Of a stretch of 64,000 bases of DNA, positions 36,482-48,312 are shown in pieces. Position 1 is the first letter of the stretch; every line of letters starts with the position of its first letter. The DNA is from Todiramphus chloris collaris (taxonomy: Eukaryota > Chordata > Aves > Coraciiformes > Alcedinidae): NCBI GenBank assembly GCA_025345505.1, contig JANVCC010000013.1, positions 1,019,215-1,083,214 of the forward strand, read 5' to 3'. The notes beneath the pieces were generated by a model that was not told the DNA's origin, searched no databases, and saw only the letters and a program-made list of their open reading frames with translations. Both the position numbers and the translations under genes were made by a program.

Positions 36482-39093
36482 GGTTGTTTTTCACAAAGTT
36501 AAATTTGAAGCAAATGACTTTAAAACTACTAGGTTTGAGGTTGGACTGTACTGATCTACTGCACTATTGTGTTTCTTAGAAGGAACATTTCACCAATTTC
36601 TGATGGATAAAATCACCATTCCATAATATCATAGAAGCAGAGCTTAGCCTATCCTTAGGATTACCTTATTTATATCAGTATCACTGTTTCACCTTGAAAA
36701 ACTGATAGAGGAGTCGATCACCTGTCTTGCTTTTGTAATTCAACATCTAAACAGGACTGCAGGAGTCTGACCAGAAGTGCCTAGGATGTTTGCACACCCA
36801 AAGAATACAAAACATTTGCAAAGTTTTGAAAGTTTTTTCCTACTTCAAAATTAAATTCATTGGAATAGATTTTGTTTAGATGACTATTTAATTTTTAAAA
36901 TATTGAAGAGCTAATTCACCAAATCCAAAATACATGCAAAATAATTTACAGACCTAATATTTCTATATTTCTAGATATTATATCACTACCTTTTTCAATG
37001 ATGTTTTCAAGAATGTTTTGTCACCGTACTTGATCAAATATTTGGAATCTCTATTTCCAATAAAACTATGTTATAAATAGATAGAGCCTCATCTCTTGCA
37101 GTTTCATGTTTGGACAAAAACTAATTCTACACAATCTCGTATTTTCTCTCTTATTTTAAAAATAATTTCTAAGTAAATGTGTTTAGCAGGAAGGTTAACA
37201 TCATTTATTTGCTAAGATTCTCTAATTAGCAGGACTGGAAAATAATCACTCCCTAAACTAAAGTGTCTCATTATCACTTCTTCAATATTGCGTGGTATTA
37301 ACTGAGTCTGTGCCTTGTTAGCTTGAGAAGGGTTTACTTTCTGTATTTTAGATGATAAGTATTACAAAAGGTTTCTCGAGAAAGACAGAACCATTGGCAA
37401 AACTGGCTATGTTTCAGTTACAACTTTATGTTGTAATAAAGACTGTCAGACTCTTAAACTCTGCTTATAGAAACTTGATCCAGATCTGAAGGGACCATGG
37501 CCAGCATCAGTGGTGACTTGGAAAAGGCAAGTGAGCTCTCCATGGCTATGTTGTATAAGCTGGAGCATATGTAACACACCAGGTTGTAATAATGTGTGTG
37601 GTAGAGAAGAAGGGCCATAACATTTTTCTTTTCCTGTGAATTGGTATCTCTGTGACTAGAGGCAAATCCAATGGTAGATGGAAAGAAAATAAGAAAGGAT
37701 TCATCCCTGTAATTTTCATCTTGCAAATACTTGTGCAAGGAAGACATTCACCTTCTTTAACTTCAGTCTTCTAAATTACCATTTCCATAGGACTACATGG
37801 AAGTCAATCATCCTTGAGTTCAATATGGTCCTTAGACTTTGCATAATATATACTGCTTTGCAGGCACTTGGCTGTTTACTCCTCATGCTACATTTGAATC
37901 CTACAATTTCTATGTGTTTTCCTGCCATAATATATTCCTCTTTCTGTGAAATTCCTTGGAACTGAACTGTGCCTTGCTTTGGGTTTCATTTTAACTCTTC
38001 ACAATGTTACAAAAAAAATTTCTTTGCAATCATCAATCCTCCTCTGGCATTTCCAAAGATTTTCAAATAAGGAAGACATTGTGAAAGGATTTGATGGCAG
38101 GAAGATTAAGAACTGTTAAGTTATGAGTTATGCCAATGAGTTGAGTTACTGTGTTAGGCTAGTGTCTTTTTCAACCTAAGATAGTTAACCATCCAACTTA
38201 TTCAATGAAGTCTCATGCAAAGGTATATATGTGTGTTATTTTGTGGAAGGATTGTTGCTTTGTTCACACCCAGTACAACATGAACTCTTATGAGTTGGCT
38301 ATAAAGGCAAAATGTCCCCCTGAGCCACAAAATGAAAAGTGCGTGCGCATATGTATTTGTACATATATATAACATTGGACTTTTTAAAGTGGAGGAAATG
38401 GGATAAACTACATAAAGTAGTAAAACAAAAATCAAGAAAAAAGTGTTATAATGGATACATTCAAGGTTATTCTGAGTCTTCTTAATGGCACCAGTGTGTC
38501 TTACTATAGAAAAGATATTCTAAGTGAACCATAGCTTGTGAACCCAGAAGTGATTAATTGCTTTGGAAGAAGCAAAAATTTCCACTTCAGAAACTATGAT
38601 CCTTTGTTTTATGTAATACAGGAGTCTTTATGACTTTCAAAAGTACAGCTATGAGGTCTTAGCCCTGTTTCAGGAATTGGAAAATAATCCATTGAAGTTG
38701 TTGAATGCAGAATTTCAAGGCAAAGAAATACAAAAATACAAATTTGCCCAGCTAATATCAGGTATTTCTAAAATACAGAATAATGAACAAAATAATAGTG
38801 AGAATTAATGTCTACTCTAATTAGTGAATGACAGGTTACTGGCTGAAACATTTAAAAAACATGGTGTAAACAAAGAGTACCTAAACACTGATTTATCTTG
38901 GTTTCTGAATCATAGTTCCTATGAGGAACTATCTTTATGTTAAGTGGATCCCTGATGCTCTACATTTTCCTGCCGTGATATGTATATTGCATTGACCTCC
39001 TATCACTGTCTCTGAGGTCTTCCCATATTTCATCTCAAATCTCTTCCAAGAACTGATTATTTTTCTGTTCCTGCAAAAAAAAAAAAAAAAGAC
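36482..39093. other. Unique DNA, no gene identified
   Basis: No recognisable gene. Short open frames such as 37454-37747 minus and 38202-38435 minus lack domains. An A-run at 39075-39090 ends the interval. Confidence 0.5.
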
Positions 39094-39387
39094 TCAAGCA
39101 GGGTCCAAAGCAAAGCTGATTGAAATTGTATCATACAGCTCTTTTGCTGATGACCTGCTAAATTTGTTATTGCAAGAAGTCAAATTTCCGATGCAACCCA
39201 CAACTGAAGAAGCGAGTAGGACCTTGTTATCTTTTTGAGTATCAGTGTTGTATGTGTCATATGCCACGTCATGGTGCTTCCCTTGTTTTTGGTTTGTATG
39301 ATGCTCACCCATTCCACTGTGACCCTTTGCATATGCTGCATGAAACACTGCAGCAGTTCCATGAAAACTCCTTCTGTTCCAATTATA
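39094..39387 (-). other. 97-codon hydrophilic open frame, unidentified
   Basis: A minus-strand frame is open for 97 codons to TGA at 39094-39096. The predicted residues are hydrophilic and His/Asn/Lys-rich in the middle (K-G-H-S-G-M-G-E-H-H, then K-Q-G-K-H-H-D-V-A-Y-D-T), with S-F-A-L-D-P-A at the end. It reads less like random AT-rich translation than its neighbours. There is no clear acceptor at its start, no recognised family, and a second 60-codon frame overlaps it on the same strand. Treat as an unproven terminal-exon candidate. Confidence 0.15.
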
Positions 39388-39429
39388 CTACAAATTTCAA
39401 ATGTATAAATGTGTAAATGATGTACAAGA

Positions 39430-39600
39430 GAAGACCAAATGGGATTATTAGGTCATCTACTGTATCCCATATTTCTGTGAGGTATATAAATCCTAAACCC
39501 TTAGCATATAACAACTTATCTAATTAGTAAAAATTCATTGCCACCCCTATTGTTTCAATTAAAGAAGATATTTTTCATTTCCCTTCTGAAACCATTGTAT
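39430..39600 (-). mobile_element. Possible ancient CR1/L3-like 3' end
   Basis: GACCAAATGGGATTATTAGG followed by TCATCTACTGTATCCC resembles the minus-strand 3' terminal block of old sauropsid CR1 (a 'GACCATTANGGTCATCTAGTCT' type of pattern). The rest decays quickly. Assignment by eye only. Confidence 0.35.
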
Positions 39601-42537
39601 ACAAAACAATTGGATTAGAATGACAGCTGCATTGCCCTCTTGAGAAAATCCATAGAGATTTTACCAGCATGAGATGTGATCATTCTTCTGTGGGTGCTAT
39701 GCCTACAGAAACCAATCATTAGTATTTCTAAAGTGTTTCAATTATACAGTGTCACTTCAGTTATTGAAAATTCTCCTAGTTTCAGCTTTGCAATATGTTG
39801 GTTGGTTTGGTTTTTTTTTTTTTGTGTTCCCAGTCATGGATGGGTTGCAGAAATCATAGGGAAGTAGTTGATCTGTTAAGTGTGTAGGGATGGCTGCTAT
39901 TTTTATGAGGCTTTAAGTAAAACATGGGTAAGCTGTTTATACTCCTAACTGAGTGCCTTATCTCTTATTTAGGCTTTTTCTTATGTCTCACCACTTCTCC
40001 TTCCAGACTTAGGATGCTTTTTGCAACATGATCAGATTCCAGTGAGAGAGATAGAAGATGTTTTTTTCTGCTCTAATTCTTGGGATAAGCATTCCTACTG
40101 GTTGGGATTGTGGTTACAGTTAACAAGCCACTCTCCCTGGATGCCAGAGCGCTATACAATAAACTACAATGTGAGAAGCACTCATCCTCTTCTCAAGAGA
40201 TGACTTGAGAGAGCAGGGTGTGTTTTGAGTGATGAGTATTTCTGAAAAATCCCAGAGACTTAGTCACAGAACCAGATATCCATTTGAAAGTATCGCTGTG
40301 TACTTAGCTCACCCAAGAAAACAATTATTCTGTGAAGAGCGCAAATGAAGTGCTTTAATCACTTAAGCAATGGTCTGGTATCTCAGGAGAATATCTGGGA
40401 CACTCAGATGGGGTAAATGGAATATTTGGGATCACTCAGGTGCCTGAATTTAACTCATATGCCTCTGGAAGCTGCCAAGTGCTCTTTGGACCTTGTCCCA
40501 GCTATTTCACATAGCACAGAAGTGAAATTAAGTGAAATTGCTCGTTGTAAATTATTTACCAACATTAGCTTTAGGAAGTGTCACTAAAGTTAAACCACAG
40601 CAGGAGAGGTGCACTATAAAAAGGGAGGCTTTCAGAAAAATAGCAGACGCTTAAGAAGCTGCAGGCTTTTATATGCACTTTCATTTTTATATGCATTATC
40701 ATGTTTAATGCCTAGTTTGGCCCCTACTCATCAGGTAGTATCATACCAAATTTTTCTGGGCAGTCATTGTTGCATTTTTCTCATCTGCTTAACCATCTGG
40801 GTCCTGTGGTGGCATTATACATGGTATATCACAAAAGAGAAGTTCCTGGCCTTTTCTCTGGCCAGCCACATGCAGGGCTGGGGAGGCAGCGGGGGAAGGA
40901 GCTGTGTGCTGGAAAGGTTTGTAAAACAACTGTGCAGCATTGCTTTGTGCTGCTAAAGGGACCTGCTGCAGCTGGAGGGGAGAATTAGCTTCCTTTGGAA
41001 GAGAACAACAAAAGGAGTTGACATTTAATCAACAAGGAAAAGAGAGGGAAATGAAGTAACTGTGGAAGGGCACAGTTGATATTTCCACTAAAAATTCTGG
41101 CAGCAGGCAACCTCATCTGGACTGTATTCTCTCCATTAAAAGACTACTCCAGGAAAGCAAAGGAAAAAAAGCTACAATGAAAGATGTTAGCAGGGACCTG
41201 ATTGTGGCTGACTTCAGAGTGGATGGGTCCAAAAATCTTGAACCCTGTGTGCCAAGGAGGTGATGGCTGAACCCACAGCCCTGGTGCTCACAGTGGTCTC
41301 CCTAAACATGTACCTGAATGGCATGTGTCTCTTTGTCCACAACCCAAGGATGCTGGCAGCTCTTACAGGCAAAAGTGTCTCATGGGAACACTGAAGGGTT
41401 CCATGGTAAGACAAACCTTCCAAATACCCTGGTGCCTGTTAAACACACTTGTGCAGTATATATGATGAATCCCCAGCCAGGGCACCAGATGACATCCTGC
41501 CTCCATAGAGAGTTACTTGGAAGTCTTACAGAGGCAATGGATGGGGATGTCTAACTACAGAAAACTTTGCCTCCTGGTCAGTGACTAATTTTTCTTCTCT
41601 TAGCAAACAGCCTGTGGGAGATAACTGGCATGTCAGGCAACAACCTGCTCCCAAGTTGTAACTGCCACAGGCTCCCATGTCCCCTATCACAACACTGACT
41701 ACAAATGCAGATGAACGAACGTCATGCTTTATATATATATATGGTCTTCAATTCTTTTCCATTTGCAGACCCTAGATGTGGCAAGCCGGTGTATCTGAAT
41801 TTCTGCTTGGTAAATTAAAACCTGCTGGCACCAGGCTGGCTTATTTTTTAATCTGTTATTTGATGAATAATTTAAGTCAGTATGTCCATTTTTGTAACTG
41901 CTTAGTGAACTGGACCTGAGTACCAATCTGGCCAAAAAGCAACCTGCCTAAAGCAAATCAGTCAGGGCAGTTCCTCATTCTGGCTTACCAAGTAACCACA
42001 TAAACACTTGTGCCAGAACATTGCAAAAGGTAATTTGGGGACAAAAATGAGTGGATTGGTTGGGGGTTTTTTTGGGTTTTTTTTTTTTTTTTTTTGCCAG
42101 AAGTACTGGCTTATGATGATCTAAAGCATGTGCTTAACTAGCCTTCTTTGCCTATTATGCAGTGTCTTCAGCATAGATCCCAGGCTGTTGGGATTTTTTT
42201 AACAGCAGCATGAAGACTACTGCCCTAAGCATAAAACAAAGCATGCCCTTGTACTGACTCTGACTCCCTGGGAGTAAATTATGTTGAAGCAAACTTCTCC
42301 TCTGGGAGTGTTTCTGGTGGCTAAGGCGTTGTGTGAGTACTGCCTGGGTTGTACTTAGTAGGCACAGTTTATATGAAGACTAGTAAACACAGTGACCCAT
42401 GCAGCCAGAGAACTCTTCCAAGAGCTTGATTTAATGTGGACTGCTCCTCAGAGTGTGTTTCTGAGCTCTTCTGTGAAGGATCACTTGGGGACATATGATG
42501 TTCATAAAGTACTCTTTTGGTATCCATTGCATTCCAG
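39601..42537. other. Unique DNA, no confirmed gene
   Basis: No known gene. At 40010 a very pyrimidine-rich acceptor-like stretch precedes a frame open to 40203, with a possible donor at 40171 (GTGAGAAGC). At about 41200-41560 the sequence is GC-richer. A T-run with interspersed G (about 42065-42095) interrupts the 3' part. None of these is strong enough to call. Confidence 0.45.
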
Positions 42538-42615
42538 GAAAGATGGAGTGGTCTCTGCCAAAAGCTGAAGAAGTTATCTCAGTACTATGAAGTTACAGCC
42601 AGACACATCATTGTG
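42538..42615 (+). CDS. Candidate internal coding exon, unidentified protein
   Basis: Exactly 78 bp (26 codons) lie between a good acceptor (TTGGTATCCATTGCATTCCAG) and a donor GTAAGG. Only one frame is open across it: E-R-W-S-G-L-C-Q-K-L-K-K-L-S, then Q-Y-Y-E-V-T-A-R-H-I-I-V, an amphipathic-helix-like run of basic and hydrophobic residues. It begins and ends in phase 0. A second acceptor at 43012 opens phase 0 for 22 more codons to a stop, so the two could be spliced in frame. There are no CpGs and no known family; chance remains quite possible. Confidence 0.28.
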
Positions 42616-43012
42616 GTAAGGCAGCCCTGGAGCAGACACAGGCTTTCATTTCCTGATTGGTCAAGTTGGCAGAATGAGAATTTTAACAGAGAACAAGGGG
42701 GAAGGATGTTTCCTTACTTGTGATGCATTCCTCAATTTGAGTGTGTCAGCAGATGGAGTGGGGATTAGCTGTAAAATAACATGGCCTCTTAGCTTATGTA
42801 AAAAACAGTCTTGACATGCTGGGGATTTTATGTTGGCTCATTAAATGTACTCATGCAAACTAAAGGATACTTACGGTATAAGTAAACTGCTCATCTTCAG
42901 TCAGTGTTTGCCTTTGATGGATAAGTTCAGGGTGATGTATATATGTTTAGAGAAACATGCAGAGAAATGTTGTCAAAGAAATAAAATCTGTTATTTGCTC
43001 TTTATAATCTAG

Positions 43013-43081
43013 CCCAAATTTCTCGCTGTTGATGGGCGGCAGGAGTTCCTACTGCTCGCTACATGTTTCACATCCCGCTGA
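43013..43081 (+). CDS. Candidate terminal exon, unidentified protein
   Basis: After the acceptor-like TTTGCTCTTTATAATCTAG, phase 0 reads P-K-F-L-A-V-D-G-R-Q-E-F-L-L-L-A then T-C-F-T-S-R and a TGA at 43079-43081. The segment 43013-43110 contains about six CpGs, unusual for the neighbourhood. Another frame over the same bases stays open to 43319 (Cys- and His-containing, 96 codons from its ATG at 43029). The true frame, if any, is therefore undecided. It is in phase with the candidate exon at 42538. Confidence 0.2.
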   Translation, partial: PKFLAVDGRQEFLLLATCFTSR

Positions 43082-43488
43082 GGCTGACTGCGCGGCATTT
43101 TGCAGATTGACATATGTTCCTTCTGCCTTCACTATGAAGCAGCAGCCACATAGCCATGGCTGGTGTGCCACACAGTGCAGCGCTCTGTTCCAGCTGCACA
43201 GCAGGGTCCAGCATGCAGGGTACGCATTGCTGAGGCTAGGGGCTGATCCAGCTCTATGGCTTGCAGTACCAGTGTGGTCCTTGACAGACTCTGTTAGATT
43301 AGGGACTGAGTTTGTGTAGCTAGACAGGCCAATAGTCTCAACCTCTGAGGATACAGGTAAAATAATAGATCAAAATTATTGCTTATACCAGCATAATACA
43401 TAAAGCAAGGGCCCAAATTCATGGGAATTATTTAGCACTAGTCACTCCTACTGTGATGACTATGTTGTTCCTCTCCCTTCTTCTCCAG

Positions 43489-43571
43489 ACCTCAGATGAG
43501 GAGGCTGTTTTCCATTTTGTCCACAAAGTTATTTGGAACTCCTTATGAACCTAAGCCAAAGGCTGATATGG
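43489..43571 (+). other. Candidate exon, unidentified
   Basis: An excellent acceptor (GTTCCTCTCCCTTCTTCTCC then AG) precedes 83 bp ending at a donor GTGAGA. In the frame starting after one base it reads P-Q-M-R-R-L-F-S-I-L-S-T-K-L-F-G-T-P-Y-E then P-K-P-K-A-D-M. Its phase does not fit directly onto the 42538-42615 candidate. In phase 0 it would read T-S-D-E-E-A-V-F-H-F-V-H-K to a stop at 43546-43548. It could belong to a noncoding transcript. Confidence 0.18.
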
Positions 43572-46500
43572 GTGAGAAATGTCTGGGGAAAGGCAGGATT
43601 TTTCTGTATTTCAGCAAGATCATTTCCTTGATTCAATTCACAGAGGCAATTCACACATTTGAGATCATTCTGTAAGGGAATGAGTCCTTATTCTCAAGAT
43701 GCAGAAGCACTAGGGTCCTACTGCTCTTAACCAAGTTGACAGTACTCTGTACAAATGCTACCTGCTCTTCACAGTGCCATTGTTTCCTAGCTAATCTTCC
43801 ACTGGCAAGCTGACTGCTGCACAGAAACACTACTGCTGGCCTGCCAGACAGATGCTGAACTGACGGTTCTAGGATGTGTTCCCTTGGTTAGAGATGCTCT
43901 TCTGTGTTTAAGTAGTACAGTAAAAATGAGACTCCTACACACCTCCATAGCAAGGGGTTTCATACATGAAGCACACACTGCAGGGCTAGAAGACAGATGT
44001 GTTGAGGAGTCCTGTTAGATATAACTAAGGCACAGTTCTGTTGCCACACAAGCAGTCAGATCAATCCGCGTTTGTGGCAGTGCCTAGGAAAATTTTTCCC
44101 GACAGCTATCTTCTGAAATTTCAGATGGTATTGATACTGTGACTTGATATCTATCTTACATTTTCTGGGTGTCTCCCACTGTTTTTGGAGGTGGTAGAAA
44201 GTCTTTAGTGCTTAGAAAGAATGGAGGAAGATCAATAGAGTCTTAATATTCATAACACCCATTGTTAATTCTTTTTCTCTCTCACATATACACACTGACT
44301 GAACTCACTAAGTTCCCTAATTATTCTTTTAAATAACAGGACTTGACATTTTCCCTGAGGACTATGTAACAAGTGTGACTTTACAATAAGAATGGTGTCA
44401 TTAATAGATTAATAGTTGTACTAACACATATAGTGGCATTAACAGGATGGGTGAACTAATCTAGGTAAAATGGATGGGTTTTTGCTTTTGTTCACCCACT
44501 TTCTGTAACTTAGATTCTTAAATGGTTAGACAGAACACAGGAAAAGACAATTCTTGACCCCATTCTCCCTGTATTTTCTCTTTTTCCCTGACATTTTCAT
44601 TTTCAGCTCTAATCTGTTTTTTCCTCTTTTTCTTAAGATCTATTTCTCCACTGAAAAGAGGACCAACAGCCCTTTGTATATCCTGGTGGTTACTGTGCAA
44701 AAGGAATATCCCCACTAATACTAGTATTTACTCAATACTTTCCCTACACTACCTCTGGAAACCAAGTAAGTGGTTGGTTGTTTATGTTTTTATTATTCCC
44801 ATTTTATAGAAGTAATGAGGAGAGAGTAGGAATGTCTATTTCAAAGCACTGCATTGAACAGTTCACTACTACATTCACTTCTCAAGGATTGCAGGCACCA
44901 GTGTGAAGCAAGACTCCTTCTTGCAAGCAGAATTTTGTTTCTCATGTGTCACGTTTAAGTGGTGAGGATTAAAAGTTGAAGTGACAGAGTTCAGCCTCCC
45001 ATGCTGTGCAGCGAAGGAAGAGGAAGCTTGGTTGGCATCTACGATGGTAAATCTGTAATCTGCTGTTTACTCACAGAATTTTGTACTGTGCCCCAGATAA
45101 AGTTTACAGATGACTATTTTACTACATGACTGCTTTGCTTTGTCTGCTATGAATCAACCAATACACTTATGACAACTATCAAATATTTGCACTGACTTTG
45201 ACAACTTCTCTAGGTTGCCTCATGTCTAATTTTCCTGAGATCCTCTGCAGAAAAGCTTCTAACCCTTATGTTTATTTTAGATCTCATGTATCCCTCAGCT
45301 TACATATAATCTACAGAGTAGTATTTTGCAATGTTGCCAAAGGCCCAGCAGAATGAAAAATAAAAATACTGGACCTTACTAGGCCAGGTAACACTCGCTA
45401 AATGAGTAAATAGCCCCCAAATTTTAATACCACAGAATTTTTTTTTATAAACTTTGCATTGTACTCATTTTTATGAAGCATTACTTATATCGAAGGAGAA
45501 AAAAAAAATGGATTCCAGCTTGTATGAGAGAGAAAAACTAGGGAAAATTAAGACAGAGTATCTTTTACTGGAGCCTTACTAAATGACTACACAAATGACC
45601 ATTTTTACAGAATGGCAGCTGAAGAGAAATACCAGATTAAAAAGTAATCTTGTGGGAAAGTTGGATGACATTGTAATAAAAGGAGGAAGAACTGTAATTT
45701 GATTTCAGAGAAACAATGCTTTGGATAGAAAGTGGCAGGTAGGAACAGAACTAAAATTTAATAAAAGGAAATCTTTGCAGAAGAACGTTGCAGAAGTTTG
45801 TTATTTTCTTTGTACGGGGTGTTTCCAAGTAAATTTAAATAAAAATTAAATTTAGGAGAAAGAAGTCAAGCCACAAAACTCTTCTGAGCTGGACTGCTAA
45901 ATCTTTTAGAGACTTATTTTTTCATGAATTAGCTCACAGCTGCTTGCTACATTTTATTTTAAAGTTGATTCTTATTTCCTGATTAGTATTCCAGGCAGGA
46001 TGTTTCCTTACATGATCATTTAATTTGAAAGAAAACATGAGCTGCTTTTGTCTGCTAGTTTTTCAAATATTTAAATGTTTATGGCATGGCCCTAAAAAAC
46101 TATGTATGATGTTGCATTTGAAGCTAGCTTAGGAGATATCACATGTTTACTCTGCTTCTCTGTGAATTCTGTATGAATACTGCATAACATTCTGTCCTCC
46201 TGTGTTGCTTTTATTCCTTCTTTTTTAGTGTGTCTTACAGAGTCTACAGCTACCAAGCAAAAACTACAGGCAGACTTTTCATAAGTAGTATGCATTCTTC
46301 CCACACAACATTACTACCAAAGTACAAACAGTGTTTCTGGGTATAAGAAATTCATTGCACATGTCAAGATTTAGTGAAGAGTTACACATGCATCTTGTGA
46401 CAAATAGGGCACAGTCATGTCTGAATAAACAGCCAGAATTATAGGTCATTGCAGAGAGGGAATTTTGGTCTGGGATCTCTGCTTTGTCTAGATAACGCAC

Positions 46501-46787
46501 AGGGCTGTCAACTGCTTCTCTTGGCAGCACACTAACGGGGTGCTTCAAAAGTATAGTGTAGCAGCCACAGTTTTAATCATCTCCTGAACAATATGTTCAG
46601 CTTCTGCCTACCTGCCTGTTAATTTTTTATTAGTCCTATCTTGTACTCTGGACAAACTTCATTACTTACTGGAAGCACATAGGTAGCCAGGTGCAGGACT
46701 GAGTGTTGTGGAAGTGGATTCAGAGGAGAGTGTGTTCACAAACATATTACACAAAAACGTGCTCTTTAGATAATAAGGAAGGTGTTG
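43572..46787. other. Unique DNA, no gene identified
   Basis: Nothing recognised. Open frames on the minus strand (43787-43978, 44518-44715, 46092-46548) are short, lack domains and lie in AT-rich sequence. Confidence 0.5.
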
Positions 46788-46824
46788 TGTTGGTTTGGCC
46801 TTGGCTGGGTGGCAGGTGCCCACC
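46788..46824 (+). mobile_element. 37-bp edge of an avian LTR
   Basis: TGTTGGTTTGGCCTTGGCTG followed by GGTGGCAGGTGCCCACC matches, from memory, the first 37 bp of a common avian retroviral LTR type. Similarity stops abruptly after CCCACC. Either only the edge survives after deletion or the rest has decayed. This is a different family from the LTRs at 6.2 and 35.1 kb. The call rests on recall of one short motif. Confidence 0.35.
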
Positions 46825-47621
46825 GATTCTACTGTGTCTAATACAATTTGCACGAGGATGTCAGCCTGTCCGTCAGTCAAGGCACTCAAGCACCCTCTCC
46901 TCTTTTCAGCAACCTGGTTTTGTGAAATCTATACAAACCTTTCTTTTTTACTTTTTTTTAAATTTCTTTTCCCCCTAGCGACTCCTTTGACAAATTTAGT
47001 TGCAATTCTCCAAAGGGCTGATAAGCTACAGAGCTTGTGTCTGCCTGGTTTCCTCACAAGCCAACCCATGTGCCAAGACCATTTCAGCAATACCACCATG
47101 TGAAAAAAAATAAGTTCCATCTAAATCTGCATAAAACTGGGCATTTTTTCCCATCTAGAAATTTTCCATCTAGACAATAGCAGTTTCGATGAAGAGTGCT
47201 TTTCCAAAGGAAGAGTCAGCTTGAATACTAATCCATGAAGAAAGTCTGTGAAGTTGCATGTGCTGTCAGTGAAGGCAGAGGGACAGCTCTTGCCTCCCAG
47301 TTCTGCTGCAGATTTTAAACACATAAATAATCCTAGTGCCTATAAAAGGATCTCTGCCATTGTTCCATATGCACATCAAAGTGCTGATTGCAAGGTGATG
47401 GTCTGAGTCTGTGTCTCAGTTTGTCAGATACTGACATATCTGTCCTTTCTCCCATTGTTTATTTGCCATTGTTAGTTAGACTGCAATTTTTATGAGATGT
47501 AGACCAACTCAAAATGTTTCTTCAAAACAGGAGTCCATTCCTGACTTTCTACTTTCATCTATTGGTAATTATCGTTAAGCATACTTTTTGCAATATCATA
47601 GTACATGTCATAAGGTTCTAA

Positions 47622-47655
47622 TAAATTTAATTCAAATTCACTTCAATTAAATTTA
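47622..47655. repeat. Perfect 11-bp AT inverted repeat
   Basis: TAAATTTAATT (47622-47632) and AATTAAATTTA (47645-47655) form perfect arms around a 12-base loop. AT-only arms are weak hairpins. Confidence 0.8.
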
Positions 47656-48270
47656 CCAACTTAACTTGCCATCTTCATTATCTTTAAATTATCTTTGGGT
47701 GGCTTAATTTCAAGTTATTATTGATCTTCCAGACTTAGGGACTAGAAGATACTTTCTTTAACTTTTTATAACTGTTATGTCTACTTAACATATGAAAGGG
47801 ACAGCAGATGTTATATATAGAGAATAAGTATGATGAGCTGTAGCTAGAATCTTACTGTGATGTTTCCCTAGATAAAGAGGATAAAATTGTAATAGCATCT
47901 GAATCCTTCATTCTTACAAAGAGAGCTGAATTCCTAGGTTGACCAGTGGGTGCAGCATGAGATTTCTGCATTATGATGAGATTGAAAGACTCTGGTTAAA
48001 TACAAACTTGAATCCTTCAGGGCAAAACTTCAATCTTCTTGAGAAATTCTTCAGTCCAAAGAGGATAATTTTCTGCATCATTAAGCAGAAGGGAAAGCTT
48101 CATGGATTTTCTCTGGAATATCTGAAGTCAAGATCTTTTGTTATAGCACAAATGCGCAGTAATGCACAGGCAGTAAAATCCATTCAGGTTGCTGGTACAG
48201 GGAAACATATGGTCTTAACTCACAAAGAAAATGATCAGAGAAAAGCAGAAAAGAACTCTTTACAGCATTA

Positions 48271-48312
48271 AAAAAAAAAAAAAAAAGAAAAAAAAAGAAG
48301 AAAGAAAATAAC
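48271..48312 (+). repeat. A-rich purine run
   Basis: About 40 bases of A with a few G (A-run, GAAAAAAAAAGAAGAAAG) follow the 110-codon frame ending at 48271. It might suggest a retrocopy tail, but no parent gene is recognisable upstream. Confidence 0.7.

Noticed and set aside
36536-36580. GAGGTTGGACTGTACTGATCT resembling the CR1 3' UTR
   Set aside because: Only about 20 bp match and neither flank continues as CR1.
40008-40203. Open frame after a very pyrimidine-rich acceptor
   Set aside because: The frame length is ordinary for chance, the residue order matched no domain, and the donor at 40171 is only moderate.
48271-48312. A-run after a 110-codon frame, like a retrocopy tail
   Set aside because: The upstream frame matches no gene, no target-site duplication is visible, and A-runs are frequent in this window.
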